Below are positions 20,565 through 30,804 of a stretch of 64,000 bases of DNA, one piece after another. Under the pieces are notes generated by a model, which saw only the letters and a list, made by a program, of their open reading frames with translations, was not told the origin of the DNA and made no database searches. The stretch covers positions 2,288,286 to 2,352,285 of the forward strand of contig NW_008705563.1 in NCBI RefSeq assembly GCF_000186865.1, written 5' to 3'. Both the position numbers and the translations under genes were made by a program. Numbering within the stretch: the stretch's first letter is position 1; each line of letters begins with the position of its first letter. Source of the stretch: Aureococcus anophagefferens. Lineage: Eukaryota; Sar; Pelagophyceae; Pelagomonadales; Pelagomonadaceae.

Positions 20565-23341
20565 ATGGGCCGCACTCAAGAGCTCGTCCCGCTCGACGAC
20601 GAGACAAACTTGCACGACGTCTGGGCGTCCGTCAATGACAAAGCGCAGGACGAAACGCGCGCGTTCGAGCGGCGCGTCGACATCGACGGCCTGCGCGCCG
20701 TCAGCGTGCTCGCCGTCGTCGCCTTCCACGCCTTCGAGGAGCACTACGGCGCCGGCTTCGTCGGCGTCGACGTCTTCTTCGTCATCTCCGGCTACGTCGT
20801 CCTCGGATCCATGCTGCGGCGGCCGGCGGCCGCGGACCTCGAGGACTACGTCGTCGGCTTTTACGCGCGTCGCGCGAAGCGCCTCGGCCCCGCGCTCTGC
20901 GTCGTCGTCGCGGTCGCCGCCGTCGCGCTCTACGCGATCGCGGCCGAGTCCGAGGCGCGGGACGCGCGCATCGCCTACGAGACGGCGCTCTGCGCCCTCG
21001 TCGGGTCGTCGAACGTCTACCTGAGCGTCGTCTTCGACGACGACCGGAGGCGCGCGGAACGCGCGGACGACGACGGCCGCGCGGGCTACTTCTCCGGCGA
21101 CTGGAGCGCCGACGACGACGGCGCCGTCTTCGTCCACGACAAGCGGGCGAACCCCTTTTTGCACACGTGGTCCCTGGGCGTCGAGGAGGGCTTCTACTTC
21201 CTCTTCCCGTGGGTCGTGGCCTTCGCGTACGGCGGGGCGGTCCTCGAAGGATCCCGGGCCCGCGCGGGCCCCCTGGCCCTCTTCCTCGCGTTGTCGCTCG
21301 CCTCTTTCGCCCTCTGCCTGGGCCTGACGCTGCTCGACGAGCCCGACTGGGCCTTTTACCTGATGGCGGCGCGCATCTGGGAGATCCTCGCCGGCGCCGC
21401 GTGTTACGAGTGGCTCCGGTCCGGCCGCGGGGCGCCGCCGGGCGCGGCGCTCGACGCCTGCACCTGGTGCTGCCTCGGGGTGGCCCTGTCCTGCGCCGAC
21501 GAGGCCCTCTTCCCGCTGCCCTGGGCGCTGCCGGCGGTCGCGGGCTGTGTGGAAATCAACCACTGGTTTGGGGGGTCCCCACCAAACTTCAGAACTCTCT
21601 ATCTCGATCAAATCGAAATCGATTCGGCTGATTTTTGGACGAATCGATTGCTCTCATCGAGTCCTCGAAGCTCGGCCAAAGAGTCCGGCGCAATCCATTC
21701 AATTACGCGCACATTAAAGTCGTATTGAAGATTTGATTTCCACACAGGTCGCGGGCGCGCTGTCGTTCCTCGCCGCGGGCGACGGCGGCCGGACGCCCGC
21801 GGCCTGGAGCCTGAACAACGTCATCGCGCGGGAGCCCCTGGCGGCCGTGGGCCGCTGGAGCTACGGCTTCTACCTCTGGCACTGGCCGCTGCTCGTCCTC
21901 GCGGACCTCGCGGCCGCGACGGGCGACGGGCCGCGCGCGGCCGCGGTCGCGGCGGCCGCGGTCCTGGCCGTCGCGAGCTACGCGACGTTGGAGCGCGCGG
22001 CGCTGAACTGGAAGCCCGCGACGCCCCGTCCCGCGCCCCGCGTCTTCTTCCGACAGTCGTCGCGGGGACGTCGCCGTTCGACCCGTCGTTCCGCGCGCTC
22101 GCCGCTCGACGCGCCGTCTTCCGTCCGCAGGCGCGCCGCTCGTCGCCGCCGTCGTCGGCGCCGCGGCCGTCGCCGCGCTCCTCGGGGCCCTCCGCGCGTC
22201 GTCCGAGGCCGGCCGAAATTCGTCGAGCGACGACGACGCGGCGGTCCTCGGCCCGCCGACGTTCGGGAGCGCGTGGGACCGAGACGCGTGGCCGCGCTTC
22301 GCCGGCGACGACGCCGTCTGCGACGCGAAGATCCCCGTGTCGACCTGCGGCCGGACGACGGCGCGGGCCGCACCCTGCGCCTGTTCGTTGGGCTGCGGCG
22401 AATCGTCCCAGCTCTACGCGCCGGACCGAGCGAGCGGCGACGCCGCGGCGGAGCCGTGCCTGCCGACCGCCGTCGATTCGTGCCAGGGCTGGTACGCCAA
22501 CGACTTCGACGACGACTGGGACTTCGGCGTCTGGACTTCGAACTGCTTCGTCCACTCGGCGCGCTTCACGGCGACGAAGCTGGCCAACTGCCTCGCGCCG
22601 TGCCGCCTCGCGAACGCGTCCGCGTCGTTCCTTTTGGGCGACTCGCACGCGGCGTCCTACGCGGCGGGCTTCGCCGCGTCGGCCGCCGCGGGCGGGCGCG
22701 ACGCGCGCCACGCCTTCGCGGGCTACGGCTGCTCCTTCGCGAGCCCGGGCTTCAACGCGGCCGTGACCGCGGCGCTCGGATCCGCGTGGGTTTTGGACGA
22801 CTGCGACGCGTGGGTCGCCGCGTCCCTCGACGTCCTGCGCGCCGAGCTCCGGCCCGGCGACGTCGTCGCGACGACGACGGCGAACTGGAAGTACGACGTC
22901 GCGGGCCACGTCGACGTCGCGTTCGTCGCGGACCTCGCGGCGCTCGCGTCCGCGCGCGGCGCGGCGGCCGTCGTCCTGGGCGACGCGCCGCTGCTCTACG
23001 GCATGTTCGGCGTCAACTGCGCGTCGGCGGCGACGCGCCGCGACTGCGACGTCGACGAGGCCGACGCGGCGCCGCCGGGCATGGCCGCGGCGGAAGCCGC
23101 GTGGGCGGGCCTCGGCGACGTCGCGTTCTTCCGCGCCTTCGACCTCTTCTGCGCCGGCGACGTCTGCGGCGCCCAGATCCCGGGCACGGACGTGCTCGGC
23201 GTCGTCGACTACGGCCACCTGACGACGGCCGGGTCGCTCTACGTCGCGCCCTTCCTGACCTGCTTCCTCGAGGCGCGGAACTTGTCCGCGGCCGTTCCCG
23301 CGGACCGGGACTCGTGCCCGTCGTCGATCACGGACACGTAA
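20565..23341 (+). CDS. membrane acyltransferase-3 / SGNH fusion (OafA/YrhL-like)
   Basis: About 820 residues from exons 20565-21536, 21748-22027 and 22131-23341. The N-terminal half is an acyltransferase-3 membrane domain: RVDIDGLRAVSVLAVVAFHA with its His, GFVGVDVFFVISGYV, FLHTWSLGVEEGFYFLFP, and later WSYGFYLWHWPLL. After a last helix comes an extracytoplasmic SGNH domain with block I FLLGDSHAASYAAG and catalytic Asp/His in VVDYGHLTTAGS. Bacterial OafA-type enzymes of this layout O-acetylate surface glycans; here a wall or extracellular polysaccharide is the likely acceptor (inference). The first intron is a family-1 introner. The second (about 22028-22130) is placed by frame, acceptor CCGCAG, and its donor is uncertain by a few bases. 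Confidence 0.85.
21545..21747 (+). mobile_element. family-1 introner (203 bp), sense in acyltransferase gene
   Basis: Terminal repeats CTGTGTGGAAATC and GATTTCCACACAG, direct repeat GTCGCGGG at 21537-21544 and 21748-21755. The intron is 21537-21747, GT donor, phase 0, rejoining ALPAVAGALSFL. Confidence 0.95.
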
Positions 23342-23348
23342 AATTGGA

Positions 23349-24935
23349 TTACCCGTACTTCGCCAGGAACGCCTCGGTCTTCGCCGCGAAGGTCTCGAAG
23401 CCCGCCTTGTCCGACGGCGCCGACTCCGCGTCGAGCTCCCTCGCGAGGCGCGCCGCCTCGTCCGCGACGGCCGCGGGCGACTCGGCCGCGGGCGCCGCCG
23501 TCGCGGGCGCCGCGCGCGGCGCCGCGGCCGGCGCGGCGGCGACGGACGCGCTCCCGGCGGGCGGCGCCTTCTTCTTCCCCGCCGGCACGCAGTACCGCTT
23601 GTGCGTCTTCCAGCTCGCCTTCTGGCAGTCGACGGAGCAGTAGGCCGCCTTCTGGCACCGCGTGCACTTCTTCAGCGTCGTGCTGCGCTTGCCGCAGCCG
23701 CCGCACTTCGGCCGCGTGTCCGGCTTGGGGACGCCGTCCTTCAAGAGCGCGCAGACGCGCTCGTCGAATTTCAGGCACGACGCGACCTGGCTGAGCGACG
23801 CCTCCATCGTCGACTGTCGGAAGAAGCGGAAGGGCCGGTGGGCGTCGGCGCCGCGCTGCAGGAGCGCCGTCACAATGTCGACCTTGTTCTCCTTCGCCGG
23901 GCCGAAGAGGGGCACCATGCCCGCGCGGTCCTCGGCGTTCGGGTCCGCGCCCCGCGCGATGAGAACGTCCAACAGCGCCAACGCCTTGGCCTTCTTGTCC
24001 GAGCCCGGGTCGTAGGACGTCGCCACGAGGCAGAAGAGGGGCGTGCGGCCGAGGAGGTCGCGCGCGTCGACGAGCGCGCCCGCGTCCGCGAGCGCCGCCG
24101 CGGCGCCCTCGAAGTCGCAGTCCGCGCGGGTCTGGCGGAGCCCCGCGACGACGGCGTGGACCGGCGCCTTGCGGAGGCAGGAGCAGCGCGCGTCGGCGAG
24201 CGCCGCGGCGTCGTCGGCGTCGAGGGTTCCGAGGACGCGGCGAACCTCCTCCGCGAAGCCCATCGCGCAAGCCTGCACGAACGGCGACAGCGGCGACGGC
24301 GCCGCGAAGAAGTCGCCGCCGGCGTTCCAGACCTCCTCGAGCGCCGCGTAGCGGTCGCGGTCGAGCTCGGACTGGTCGCCGTCGCCCGTGGGGGCGCCGT
24401 AGGCCGGGTGCGTCGCGCAGGCGCCGACGACGGCGGGCGCGTAGCGCCGCGCGCTGTCGACGGCCCGCTCGACGTGCGCCGCGACGCCCGCGGCGAGCAG
24501 GCGCGCGCGCTCGCGCTCCGCGCAGGCGGCGAAGAGCCGCCACTCCGTCGCGCGCGGGTCGACCTTCAGGGGCGCGCCGGCGGCCAGGTCGCCGGCGGCG
24601 ACGACGTCGACGCGGTCGCGCGCGGCGACGACGCGCGCCGTAAACGCCGCGGGCGCCGGGTCCGCGACGAGCAGCGCGCCCGCGGCGCCGAGGACGCAGT
24701 GCTCGTGCGCGCCCACCTGCACCGTGTCGCCGCGGTGGATGGGCAGCATCGTCGCGTCGGTCTTGGCAATCGTGAGCAGGACGGCGCCTTTGGTGGTTGC
24801 TTCCGCGGCGTAGAGCTCGTCCTCGCCGTCGTCGCCGGGCCGCGTCGCGATCGCGACGTGCCAGAGGTGCCGCGCTGTCGCGTCGTCGGTCGACGACGCG
24901 GTCGCGCTGGCTGCGGGCGCTGTGGAGGCCGCCAT
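23349..24935 (-). CDS. ankyrin-repeat and MYND zinc-finger protein
   Basis: 528 residues, ATG 24935. Residues about 40-130 form a SET-associated-looking beta domain of unknown type. The middle carries ankyrin repeats (CSCLRKAPVHAVVAGL, LLGRTPLFCLVATSYD, LLDVLIARGADPNAEDRAGM, IVTALLQRGADAHRPF). A MYND finger follows near residue 420 (CGGCGKRSTTLKKCTRCQKA, then AYCSVDCQKASW and the closing H and C), with all eight zinc ligands present. The C-terminus is Ala-rich then helical. MYND and ankyrin modules both mediate protein contacts. Many pelagophyte MYND proteins have no known role, and none can be given here. Confidence 0.8.
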   Translation of the reverse strand: MAASTAPAASATASSTDDATARHLWHVAIATRPGDDGEDELYAAEATTKGAVLLTIAKTDATMLPIHRGDTVQVGAHEHCVLGAAGALLVADPAPAAFTARVVAARDRVDVVAAGDLAAGAPLKVDPRATEWRLFAACAERERARLLAAGVAAHVERAVDSARRYAPAVVGACATHPAYGAPTGDGDQSELDRDRYAALEEVWNAGGDFFAAPSPLSPFVQACAMGFAEEVRRVLGTLDADDAAALADARCSCLRKAPVHAVVAGLRQTRADCDFEGAAAALADAGALVDARDLLGRTPLFCLVATSYDPGSDKKAKALALLDVLIARGADPNAEDRAGMVPLFGPAKENKVDIVTALLQRGADAHRPFRFFRQSTMEASLSQVASCLKFDERVCALLKDGVPKPDTRPKCGGCGKRSTTLKKCTRCQKAAYCSVDCQKASWKTHKRYCVPAGKKKAPPAGSASVAAAPAAAPRAAPATAAPAAESPAAVADEAARLARELDAESAPSDKAGFETFAAKTEAFLAKYG

Positions 24936-24993
24936 GCTCTCCCGAGCCGGCGAGCTGCTGCCACACTGGCCCACAGCCCCAAGCAAGCGTGTA

Positions 24994-25323
24994 CTAGTAC
25001 AGGAATTTCGTGTCGCAGCACGGGATCTTCTGGCCCGTGTCGCTGTCGCACCTGTCGCAGCCGATGTCGCACCCGTTGCTGAACCAGAAGCAGGCCTGGC
25101 CGTTCGAGCCGGAGAGGTTGCGCCAGTCCGTGGAGATCGCGCTCTCGTGTGCGCACCAGTTGGGCGTGTCGAACGGGACCGGGTCGGGCACGCTCCCGTT
25201 CCACGGCGCGAGCGATCCATCGATGGCCTGCCGCGGCTTGGGGTGCGTCACGGCGCCGTGCGCGGCGACGGAGCGCAGCCAGCCAGCGACGAGGAGGAGC
25301 GCGGGCGACGACTGGCGCCCCAT
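24994..25323 (-). CDS. truncated LPMO-like secreted protein
   Basis: 109 residues, ATG 25323. A signal peptide ending SVAA leaves His22 as the mature N-terminus, followed by GAVTHPKPRQAIDG. An N-terminal His right after the cleavage site is the copper-brace hallmark of lytic polysaccharide monooxygenases. Cys-rich motifs (NWCAHE, GQACFWFSNGCDIGCDRC) follow. The frame stops at KFLY, about half or less of a usual catalytic domain, and the next gene starts only 59 bp on. The second brace His and the catalytic C-terminal half are therefore missing. This is a truncated gene or a very short secreted derivative; a downstream exon hidden in the next gene is unlikely. Confidence 0.6.
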   Translation of the reverse strand: MGRQSSPALLLVAGWLRSVAAHGAVTHPKPRQAIDGSLAPWNGSVPDPVPFDTPNWCAHESAISTDWRNLSGSNGQACFWFSNGCDIGCDRCDSDTGQKIPCCDTKFLY

Positions 25324-25505
25324 CCCGAGGTTTGAACTCGTCGCCCAGATCGAGTGGGCTGCGTTTCAGAGCTCGGAGAGCGGGTAAACATGCGTGCTTG
25401 AGGTCGCTCGATCATCCGCGCCGACCGCCCGCTCGCGAGCCACTGCGCTTGAGCACCTCGTCGCGTCGCGCGCGCACCGCGCCGCGCCGCAACCCGCGCG
25501 CAGCC

Positions 25506-26423
25506 ATGGCCGGCCGCAAGATGACGCCGAAGGGCCAGATGGCCTTCGGGGGCGGCCCGCCGATCACGCACCTGCCGCCGGCCATGAAGGCCATGTTCCA
25601 GCCCGGCCCGCCGCTGCTCTTCCGCGAGAAGATCAGCAAGCGGCGGCCGACGCCCTACACGGGCGTCGCCGCGTACCGCGACCTCTTCGAGACGACCGCG
25701 CCGCCGGAGCCGGAGAAGAACGAGACGCCGCGCGAGCGCCGCGCCAAGGTCAAGGCCGAGAAGGCCGAGGCGCACGACGCGCGGCTCGCGACGGCCGTCG
25801 CGGCCTGGGACCCGCAGAAGCCGCCGGACGCCGTCGCGCCGCTCACGACGGGCGACGCGTACAAGACCTTGTTCGTCGCGCGGCTGTCCTACGACACGAC
25901 GGAGAAGAAGCTCCGGCGCGAGTTCGAGCAGTTCGGCGCCATCAAGGCCCTGCGCGTCGTCCACGAGCGCGACCCGGACCACGAGCCCATGGAGGGCGAC
26001 GACGACGCGCTGCACGCGGGCACGCCGCGGGGCTACGCGTTCGTCGAGTTCGAGCGCGAGTCCGACATGCGCGACGCCTACAAGCGCGCGGACGGCCGCA
26101 AGATCGACGGCCGCCGCGTGCTCGTCGACGTCGAGCGCGGGCGCACCGTGCGCAACTGGCGGCCGCGCAAGCTCGGCGGCGGCCTCGGGTCCACGCGGAA
26201 GCGCGGCGCGGCGCCGAACAACGGGTCGCGGCCGGGAGGGCAATTCCAGCCGTCGCGCGTCGTGTCGTCCAACGCGCCGGCCTACCGCCCGCCGCCGGCG
26301 CCGGTGCGCCAGGTCTCCACCGGCCCGCCCCGCCGCGACCGCTCCCGGTCCCGCGACCGCGGCCGCCACCGCGACGACGACCGCCGCCGCGACCGCTCCC
26401 GGTCCCGCGACCGCCGCCGCTGA
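25506..26423 (+). CDS. SNRNP70: U1 snRNP 70 kDa protein
   Basis: 305 residues, ATG 25506. It binds stem-loop I of U1 snRNA and helps define 5' splice sites. The N-terminal U1-70K region (FREKISKRRPTPYTGVAAYR) is followed by one RRM with RNP2 TLFVARLSYDT near residue 118 and RNP1 RGYAFVEFERE near residue 176. After it comes the conserved VDVERGRTVRNWRPRKLGGG linker. The tail has Arg/Asp and RS-type dipeptides. All defining blocks are present in one exon. It is relevant to the unusual GT/GC donors seen in this genome, though nothing here shows an altered U1-70K. Confidence 0.95.
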   Translation: MAGRKMTPKGQMAFGGGPPITHLPPAMKAMFQPGPPLLFREKISKRRPTPYTGVAAYRDLFETTAPPEPEKNETPRERRAKVKAEKAEAHDARLATAVAAWDPQKPPDAVAPLTTGDAYKTLFVARLSYDTTEKKLRREFEQFGAIKALRVVHERDPDHEPMEGDDDALHAGTPRGYAFVEFERESDMRDAYKRADGRKIDGRRVLVDVERGRTVRNWRPRKLGGGLGSTRKRGAAPNNGSRPGGQFQPSRVVSSNAPAYRPPPAPVRQVSTGPPRRDRSRSRDRGRHRDDDRRRDRSRSRDRRR

Positions 26424-26767
26424 ACTCCTCCTCGCGGGGGTGCGTGGTGGTGCTCTAAAGATAGCTGCCCGCAATGCTGCGTAAACGCCGCGTTGGCTAA
26501 GTGTTGAATTTGCGTTCCGCAACTTTGTGTGCAACACCGGCCTCCCCACCCGTACATTTTGTGCACGCGCCGCTGACAGCCCAAGCTCTCGGCGCCGAAT
26601 GTTGCAGTGCGCAAAAGCTGCATTCTCGTCGCGTTGGTCTGCAAGGCCATCGACAGCAAGCCCGTGTCCAAGACGAACCTCAAGACGTCGAAGCCCGTCT
26701 CAAAGGCGGACCTCAAGGCGTGAGGAGGACGAGCTCGAAAATCGATAAGAAGGTACCCGTAGCGTCA
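26424..26767 (+). other. intergenic with short orphan coding-like remnant
   Basis: No full gene. Positions about 26580-26722 hold an open frame without ATG ending in a repeated SKPVSKTNLK / SKPVSKADLK pattern and a stop at 26720-26722. It may be the tail of a lost gene or a chance frame. Confidence 0.3.
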
Positions 26768-28527
26768 TTACCCGCCGCCCCCCCGCTGCTGCTGCGACCC
26801 TCCCCGCGTCCCGCTCGCCGGGAGCGAGTAGCCGTCGTAGACGTCGGACGATACGAAGCCGCAGGACGAGTCGCGCTTCAGGACGCCGTTGCCCGTCGCG
26901 TTGTCGAAGGAGAAGCCCGCGCAGCTCGTCGTGTGGCAGCAGACGAACTTCGCCTCGCGCAGGCTCAAGCTCGAGAAGCCGCCGAGGTTGCCCGCGTCGC
27001 CGCCGCACGCCTCCCGGTAGCCGCCCGCCGTCGCGACCCAGCCCTCGTCGAGGCAGTCCGACGACGCGGACGTCGTCGCCGCCGCCGACGGCACGACATT
27101 TTCGTTCGCGACGAAGCCGTCGTCGTCGTATAAAGCGGACACCTTGGCGTGGCCCGTCCAGCCGGGCCGGCGGTCGACGCCGCAGCCGACGTCGCGGAGC
27201 AGGGACCCGCTCCGCCTGGGCAGGACAAGGGTGATTCAATTTCGCTTCAACGTGAGTGTTCCGCGCGCGCGCGTTCCCAAAAAAACATCCACGCTTCGAG
27301 ACCGTTCCGAGAGATGACCGCTCGTCCAAGAATTAGCCAAAACGAGTGGAAAACGGCCGAGATATGAGCCTTTGAAGTTGGGAATTTCGCTCTCTTGTCC
27401 TGCCCTGCGCTCCGCGTCGCGTTGTCGTAGGAGAAGCCCGCGCAGTCCGCGTCCGCGCAGCACGTCTCCCGCGCCTCGTCCAGCGTCCAGCCGACGAAGG
27501 CGTCGAGGTCGCCGAGGCGGCTGCAGGCCTCGCGGACGCCGTCTTCGGTCACGACCCAGTCCGTCGCCGCGCACCGCTTCGCCGGCGACGGCGCGAGCGT
27601 CCGCGCGGCGGCCGTCGCGGTCGACGCCGTCGAGGAGCCGCGTATCAGCGCGGCGCTCGCGCTCGTCGGCGTCAGCGCGGCGCTCGCGCTCGTCGGCGCC
27701 GCGGGGGCCGCCGTCGGCGCGGCCGTCGCGTCGCGGCCGCGGCGGCCCTCGGTCCGCGGCGGCGAGTTCCGCGAGTTCGAGAGCTCGTCGAAGTAGACGC
27801 CGGCGAGGAAGACGACGCAGACGAGCGCCGCCGTGCGGCAGCAGGCGCCGTAGGCGCAGCGCCGCTTCGGGACGACCTCGCGCTTCTCGCGGCCCGGCGC
27901 GAGCAGCGTCTCGGCCTCGCCGAGGAACGTCGGCGCCGCGGGCTTCTCCGCGAGCTCGAGGCCCTTGACGAGCTTCTCGCGCGCCTGCTTGGCGGGGCGC
28001 GGCTCCTTTCGGGCGTCGCCGGCCTTCTTCGAGGCCTTCGACGGCTTCCGCGCGTCGGCCGCGGCGCCGTCGCCCTTGGGCCGCGGCGGCGTCTTCGTCT
28101 TCTCGGTCGGCGTCCGCTCCCGCCGCTCCTTTTTTCGCGGCGGCGTCTTCGGCAGGTAGGGGTCGTCCGCCGGGGCGGCGGCGCCCGCGGACGCCTTGAG
28201 GCGCTCGAGCTCCTCGCGCGCCCTCCGCATGGACCGCGTCTCCGCGTCGGGGCTCGCCTCGGCGGCGCTCCGCGCGTCCGGCGCCGCCCGGGCGATGGAG
28301 CTCGCCTCGGCGGCGCGCTGCTGCGTGTCCTGCGCCGCCTTGGCGAGGCGCCGCTGGGCCGCCCGGCGGTCCTGGCTGCCGTGCTGCTCCTGCATCTGCC
28401 GGATGCGCTCCTTGCGCTGGGCGACGCTCACGGGCTCGCGGCCGAGCACGCTCTCGGCCAGAGCCGTCGTCGACGACGCCGAGGCTGCCTCGGAGACGAG
28501 GCCGGGCAGCGGAAAAGCGTCGGCCAT
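26768..28527 (-). CDS. single-pass membrane protein with two PAN/apple-like domains
   Basis: 519 residues from exons 28527-27416 and 27215-26768. The N-terminal half is charged and disordered (Arg/Lys/Glu, cytosolic), followed by one membrane helix (CCRTAALVCVVFLAGVYF near residue 230) and a Thr/Ala/Pro stalk. Two extracellular Cys-rich domains follow that look like duplicated PAN/apple-type modules: WVVTEDGVREACSRLGDLDA ... TCCADADCAGFSYDNAT and GWVATAGGYREACGGDAGNL ... VCCHTTSCAGFSFDNAT. This is a type II membrane protein that probably binds carbohydrate or protein outside the cell (inference). The only intron is a family-2 introner placed inside the first domain, phase 2, GC donor. Confidence 0.75.
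27216..27407 (+). mobile_element. family-2 introner (192 bp) in PAN-domain gene
   Basis: Termini CTGGGCAGGACAAG and CTTGTCCTGCCCTG are inverted repeats. Direct repeat CGCTCCGC at 27208-27215 and 27408-27415. On the gene (minus) strand the intron is 27415-27216 with a GC donor from the target and an AG acceptor from the element; removal restores YDNATRSGSLLRDVG. Confidence 0.93.
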
Positions 28528-28627
28528 CGTGAGACTGCGTATGCAACAATTTTTTCTTGAATATTCACCTCTGGCCTTGCCGGCGAGACGATGGGCGCAT
28601 CCAAATAGTGGGCTGCTCCCCTCGACC

Positions 28628-29569
28628 ATGGGCGATGCAGCGCCGGAGGACGACGCGCGCGCGCGCGCGTGCTTCGAGGCCACCGCCGGAGGAGCGCCGC
28701 GCGGCGCTCCTCGGCCCGAGCGGCGGGCGCTGGCCTGCCGCTGGCTCGTGCGGTCCCTGCGCGAGTCCTGGTCCAAGGCCTGCGGCGGCCGCTACGACTT
28801 TTGCGCCGTCGAGCCCCTCGTGCGCGCCGCGGCGCTCGCGCTCGTCACGCTCGCGCTCGAGCCCGCGCCGCTCGACGGCGCGCCGGACGTCGGCGCCGTC
28901 GAGCGGTACCTCGCGGCCAAGCTCGCGGCGGCCGAGGCCGGCGCCGCGCCGCCGCTCGCGCCGTCGCGCCAGCTCCTCGTCGGCGTCGTCGCCGCGGCGC
29001 TGCACGTCACCGACCCCTGGGGCGTCGCGCGGATCGAGAACGCGGTGGATCTCCACCCGCTCGACGGCCGCCACGGGCCGGACGACGCGGCGCTCGACCG
29101 GCTCCGCCGCGAGGCGGCGACGCTCCACTCCCACGCCGAGTGGCTCGCGCGCGCCGCGCAGGCGTCCGACGCGCGCGTGCCCGCGGCCGAGAGCCGGCTC
29201 ATCCGGGGCCTCGCGGAGTCGACGGCCGCGAGCCGCGTGCAGCTCGAGGCGCTCGGCAACAACCTGGGCCTGCCGCCGCCGCCGGCCGTCGCGCGAATAC
29301 CGGCGGGACCCGACGACGCGCCGCCGGACGACTGGTTCCGGTCCGTGCTCATCGCGCGCGCGGACGTCGAGCGCCGCGCGGCCGCCGCGGAGCCGGACGA
29401 GCGCGAGAGCGACGACGGCGAAGGAGTGGTGGAGGAGCCGCCCGAGGAGATCCTCAACATGTTCATCCAGGAGGAGGGCCTCAGCGACGAGACCGAGTCC
29501 GAGGACGACGGGGGGCCCGCGCCGGAGTCCGACGAGGACACGGCGCCCGACCCCCACGTCGCGCTGTAA
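28628..29569 (+). CDS. acidic-tailed helical protein, unknown function
   Basis: 313 residues, ATG 28628. The N-terminal 230 residues are helical with scattered aromatic residues (CRWLVRSLRESWSKACGGRY, ATLHSHAEWLARAAQ). The C-terminal 70 are strongly acidic (EEPPEEILNMFIQEEGLSDE then repeated Glu/Asp/Ser). Not recognised. Its last 30 coding bases and the start of its 3' UTR are repeated at 33525-33579, on the far side of the MYND array. Confidence 0.55.
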   Translation: MGDAAPEDDARARACFEATAGGAPRGAPRPERRALACRWLVRSLRESWSKACGGRYDFCAVEPLVRAAALALVTLALEPAPLDGAPDVGAVERYLAAKLAAAEAGAAPPLAPSRQLLVGVVAAALHVTDPWGVARIENAVDLHPLDGRHGPDDAALDRLRREAATLHSHAEWLARAAQASDARVPAAESRLIRGLAESTAASRVQLEALGNNLGLPPPPAVARIPAGPDDAPPDDWFRSVLIARADVERRAAAAEPDERESDDGEGVVEEPPEEILNMFIQEEGLSDETESEDDGGPAPESDEDTAPDPHVAL

Positions 29570-29584
29570 CACAAAAATTAGCAC
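29529..29584 (+). repeat. array-flanking direct repeat, left copy
   Basis: Covers the last codons of the 28628-29569 gene and its first UTR bases; it recurs nearly identically at 33525-33579. Confidence 0.9.
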
Positions 29585-29715
29585 GCAAGCGTGGCGGCTG
29601 TGGTTGTGTGACGAAAAATTAAGTATTTGTCAAGTTGGTCGACCTCCTTGAGGCAGTTTTGAGCGATTTTGCCTGCCGATCCGATCGGCGTCGCGAGCGA
29701 GTCGAGAGACGAGGT

Positions 29716-30795
29716 ATGAGCCCAAGCCGAGACATGTCGTGGCGGGAGAAGAAGTTGGAGTATGAGAACCGCATGGCCCGAGCGAGGGGCAAAAAACTCG
29801 ACACTCTCAAGACCTGCACGATCTGCGGCGCCGACAAAGCCAAGGCCTGTCAAGGATGCGGCACGACGGCCTACTGTTCGACGGACTGCCAACGCATCGA
29901 CTGGCGCGACCGGGGCCACCGGAAGGTCTGCAAGAAGATCCAGGCCGCGGAGGCGGCGCGGGCCGAGGCGCCGACGCCCCCGCCGTCGCCACCGCGCGAG
30001 GTGTTCTACGGCCCCGCGCCGCGATCGCACGCCGACGAGGTCCGCGCGCGCATCGCGGCGGAACACGAGGCGGCCCGCGTGCGGCGCGAGGCGAACCCGG
30101 AGCGGGAGCCGCTGTCGGCACGGCTCGGGTCGCGGTGCCCGATCTGCCTCGAGGAGTGGGACGTGAATGCTCCGGACCTGTTCCGCATCTGCTGCTGCCG
30201 AATGGTCTGCCAATCGTGCGAGGACAAGATCGGCACCAACGCGTGTCCCCTCTGTCGTCTGCCGCGCGCAGAAACTGATGCGGAGCAGCTCGCGCGTCTT
30301 CGCCGCCATGTGGAGAACGAGGTGCCAGAAGCAATTACGTTTTTGGGAACCGCGTACAGCCAGGGCGGTCACTTCGGCCTCGTGAAATCCGATAAGAAAG
30401 CGGCAAAGATTTACCGGCGCGCTGTGGAGCTCGGGAACGTGGACGCGATGTCACGACTTGGGGAAATGACCGAGTATGGAAGTGGCGTCAAGCTGGACAA
30501 GAAGAAGGCGGAGCGGCTGTATCGCGCGGCCGCAGACCGGGGCTGCGCGATCGCGCAAAGCAGTCTGGCGTATTTACTTCATTCTGAGGGGAAATGTGAA
30601 GAAGCGTTCCGGTACTTCGCGCTCGCGGCGAATCAAGGCCATACTATTACAGAGAGTTGCCTTGGCTGTTGTTACAGGGACGGAGAAGGCACGGAAGTCG
30701 ACCTCGGCAAAGCCAGATACTGGTTCGAGCGCGCCGCTGCCAAGGGCGACGAGAGAGCTATAGAGAGCCTCGCGGCCCTCGACGCGCGCGTATAG
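29716..30795 (+). CDS. MYND-RING-Sel1 protein, array copy A
   Basis: 359 residues from ATG 29716 (a second ATG at 29734 aligns with copy C). Residues 34-72 form a complete MYND finger (C34, C37, C45, C48, C54, C58, H68, C72). A charged helical linker follows, then a RING-like zinc domain at about 141-182 (CPICLEEWDV, RICCCRMVCQSC, ACPLCRLP) and four Sel1 repeats (AKIYRRAVELGNVDAMSRLG and similar) to the C-terminus. RING plus Sel1 suggests an adaptor or E3 ubiquitin ligase of ERAD-like type; no membrane helix or signal peptide is seen, so this is inference. The upstream element TTTTGAGCGATTTTGCCT at 29657 recurs before copies B and C. Confidence 0.85.
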   Translation: MSPSRDMSWREKKLEYENRMARARGKKLDTLKTCTICGADKAKACQGCGTTAYCSTDCQRIDWRDRGHRKVCKKIQAAEAARAEAPTPPPSPPREVFYGPAPRSHADEVRARIAAEHEAARVRREANPEREPLSARLGSRCPICLEEWDVNAPDLFRICCCRMVCQSCEDKIGTNACPLCRLPRAETDAEQLARLRRHVENEVPEAITFLGTAYSQGGHFGLVKSDKKAAKIYRRAVELGNVDAMSRLGEMTEYGSGVKLDKKKAERLYRAAADRGCAIAQSSLAYLLHSEGKCEEAFRYFALAANQGHTITESCLGCCYRDGEGTEVDLGKARYWFERAAAKGDERAIESLAALDARV

Positions 30796-30804
30796 CCTAA
30801 GTCT

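Noticed and set aside
22028..22130. Acyltransferase second intron considered as another introner
   Set aside because: The near-repeat GCGCCCCG/GCGCGCCG does not give a matching reading phase, and no family core or termini are present.
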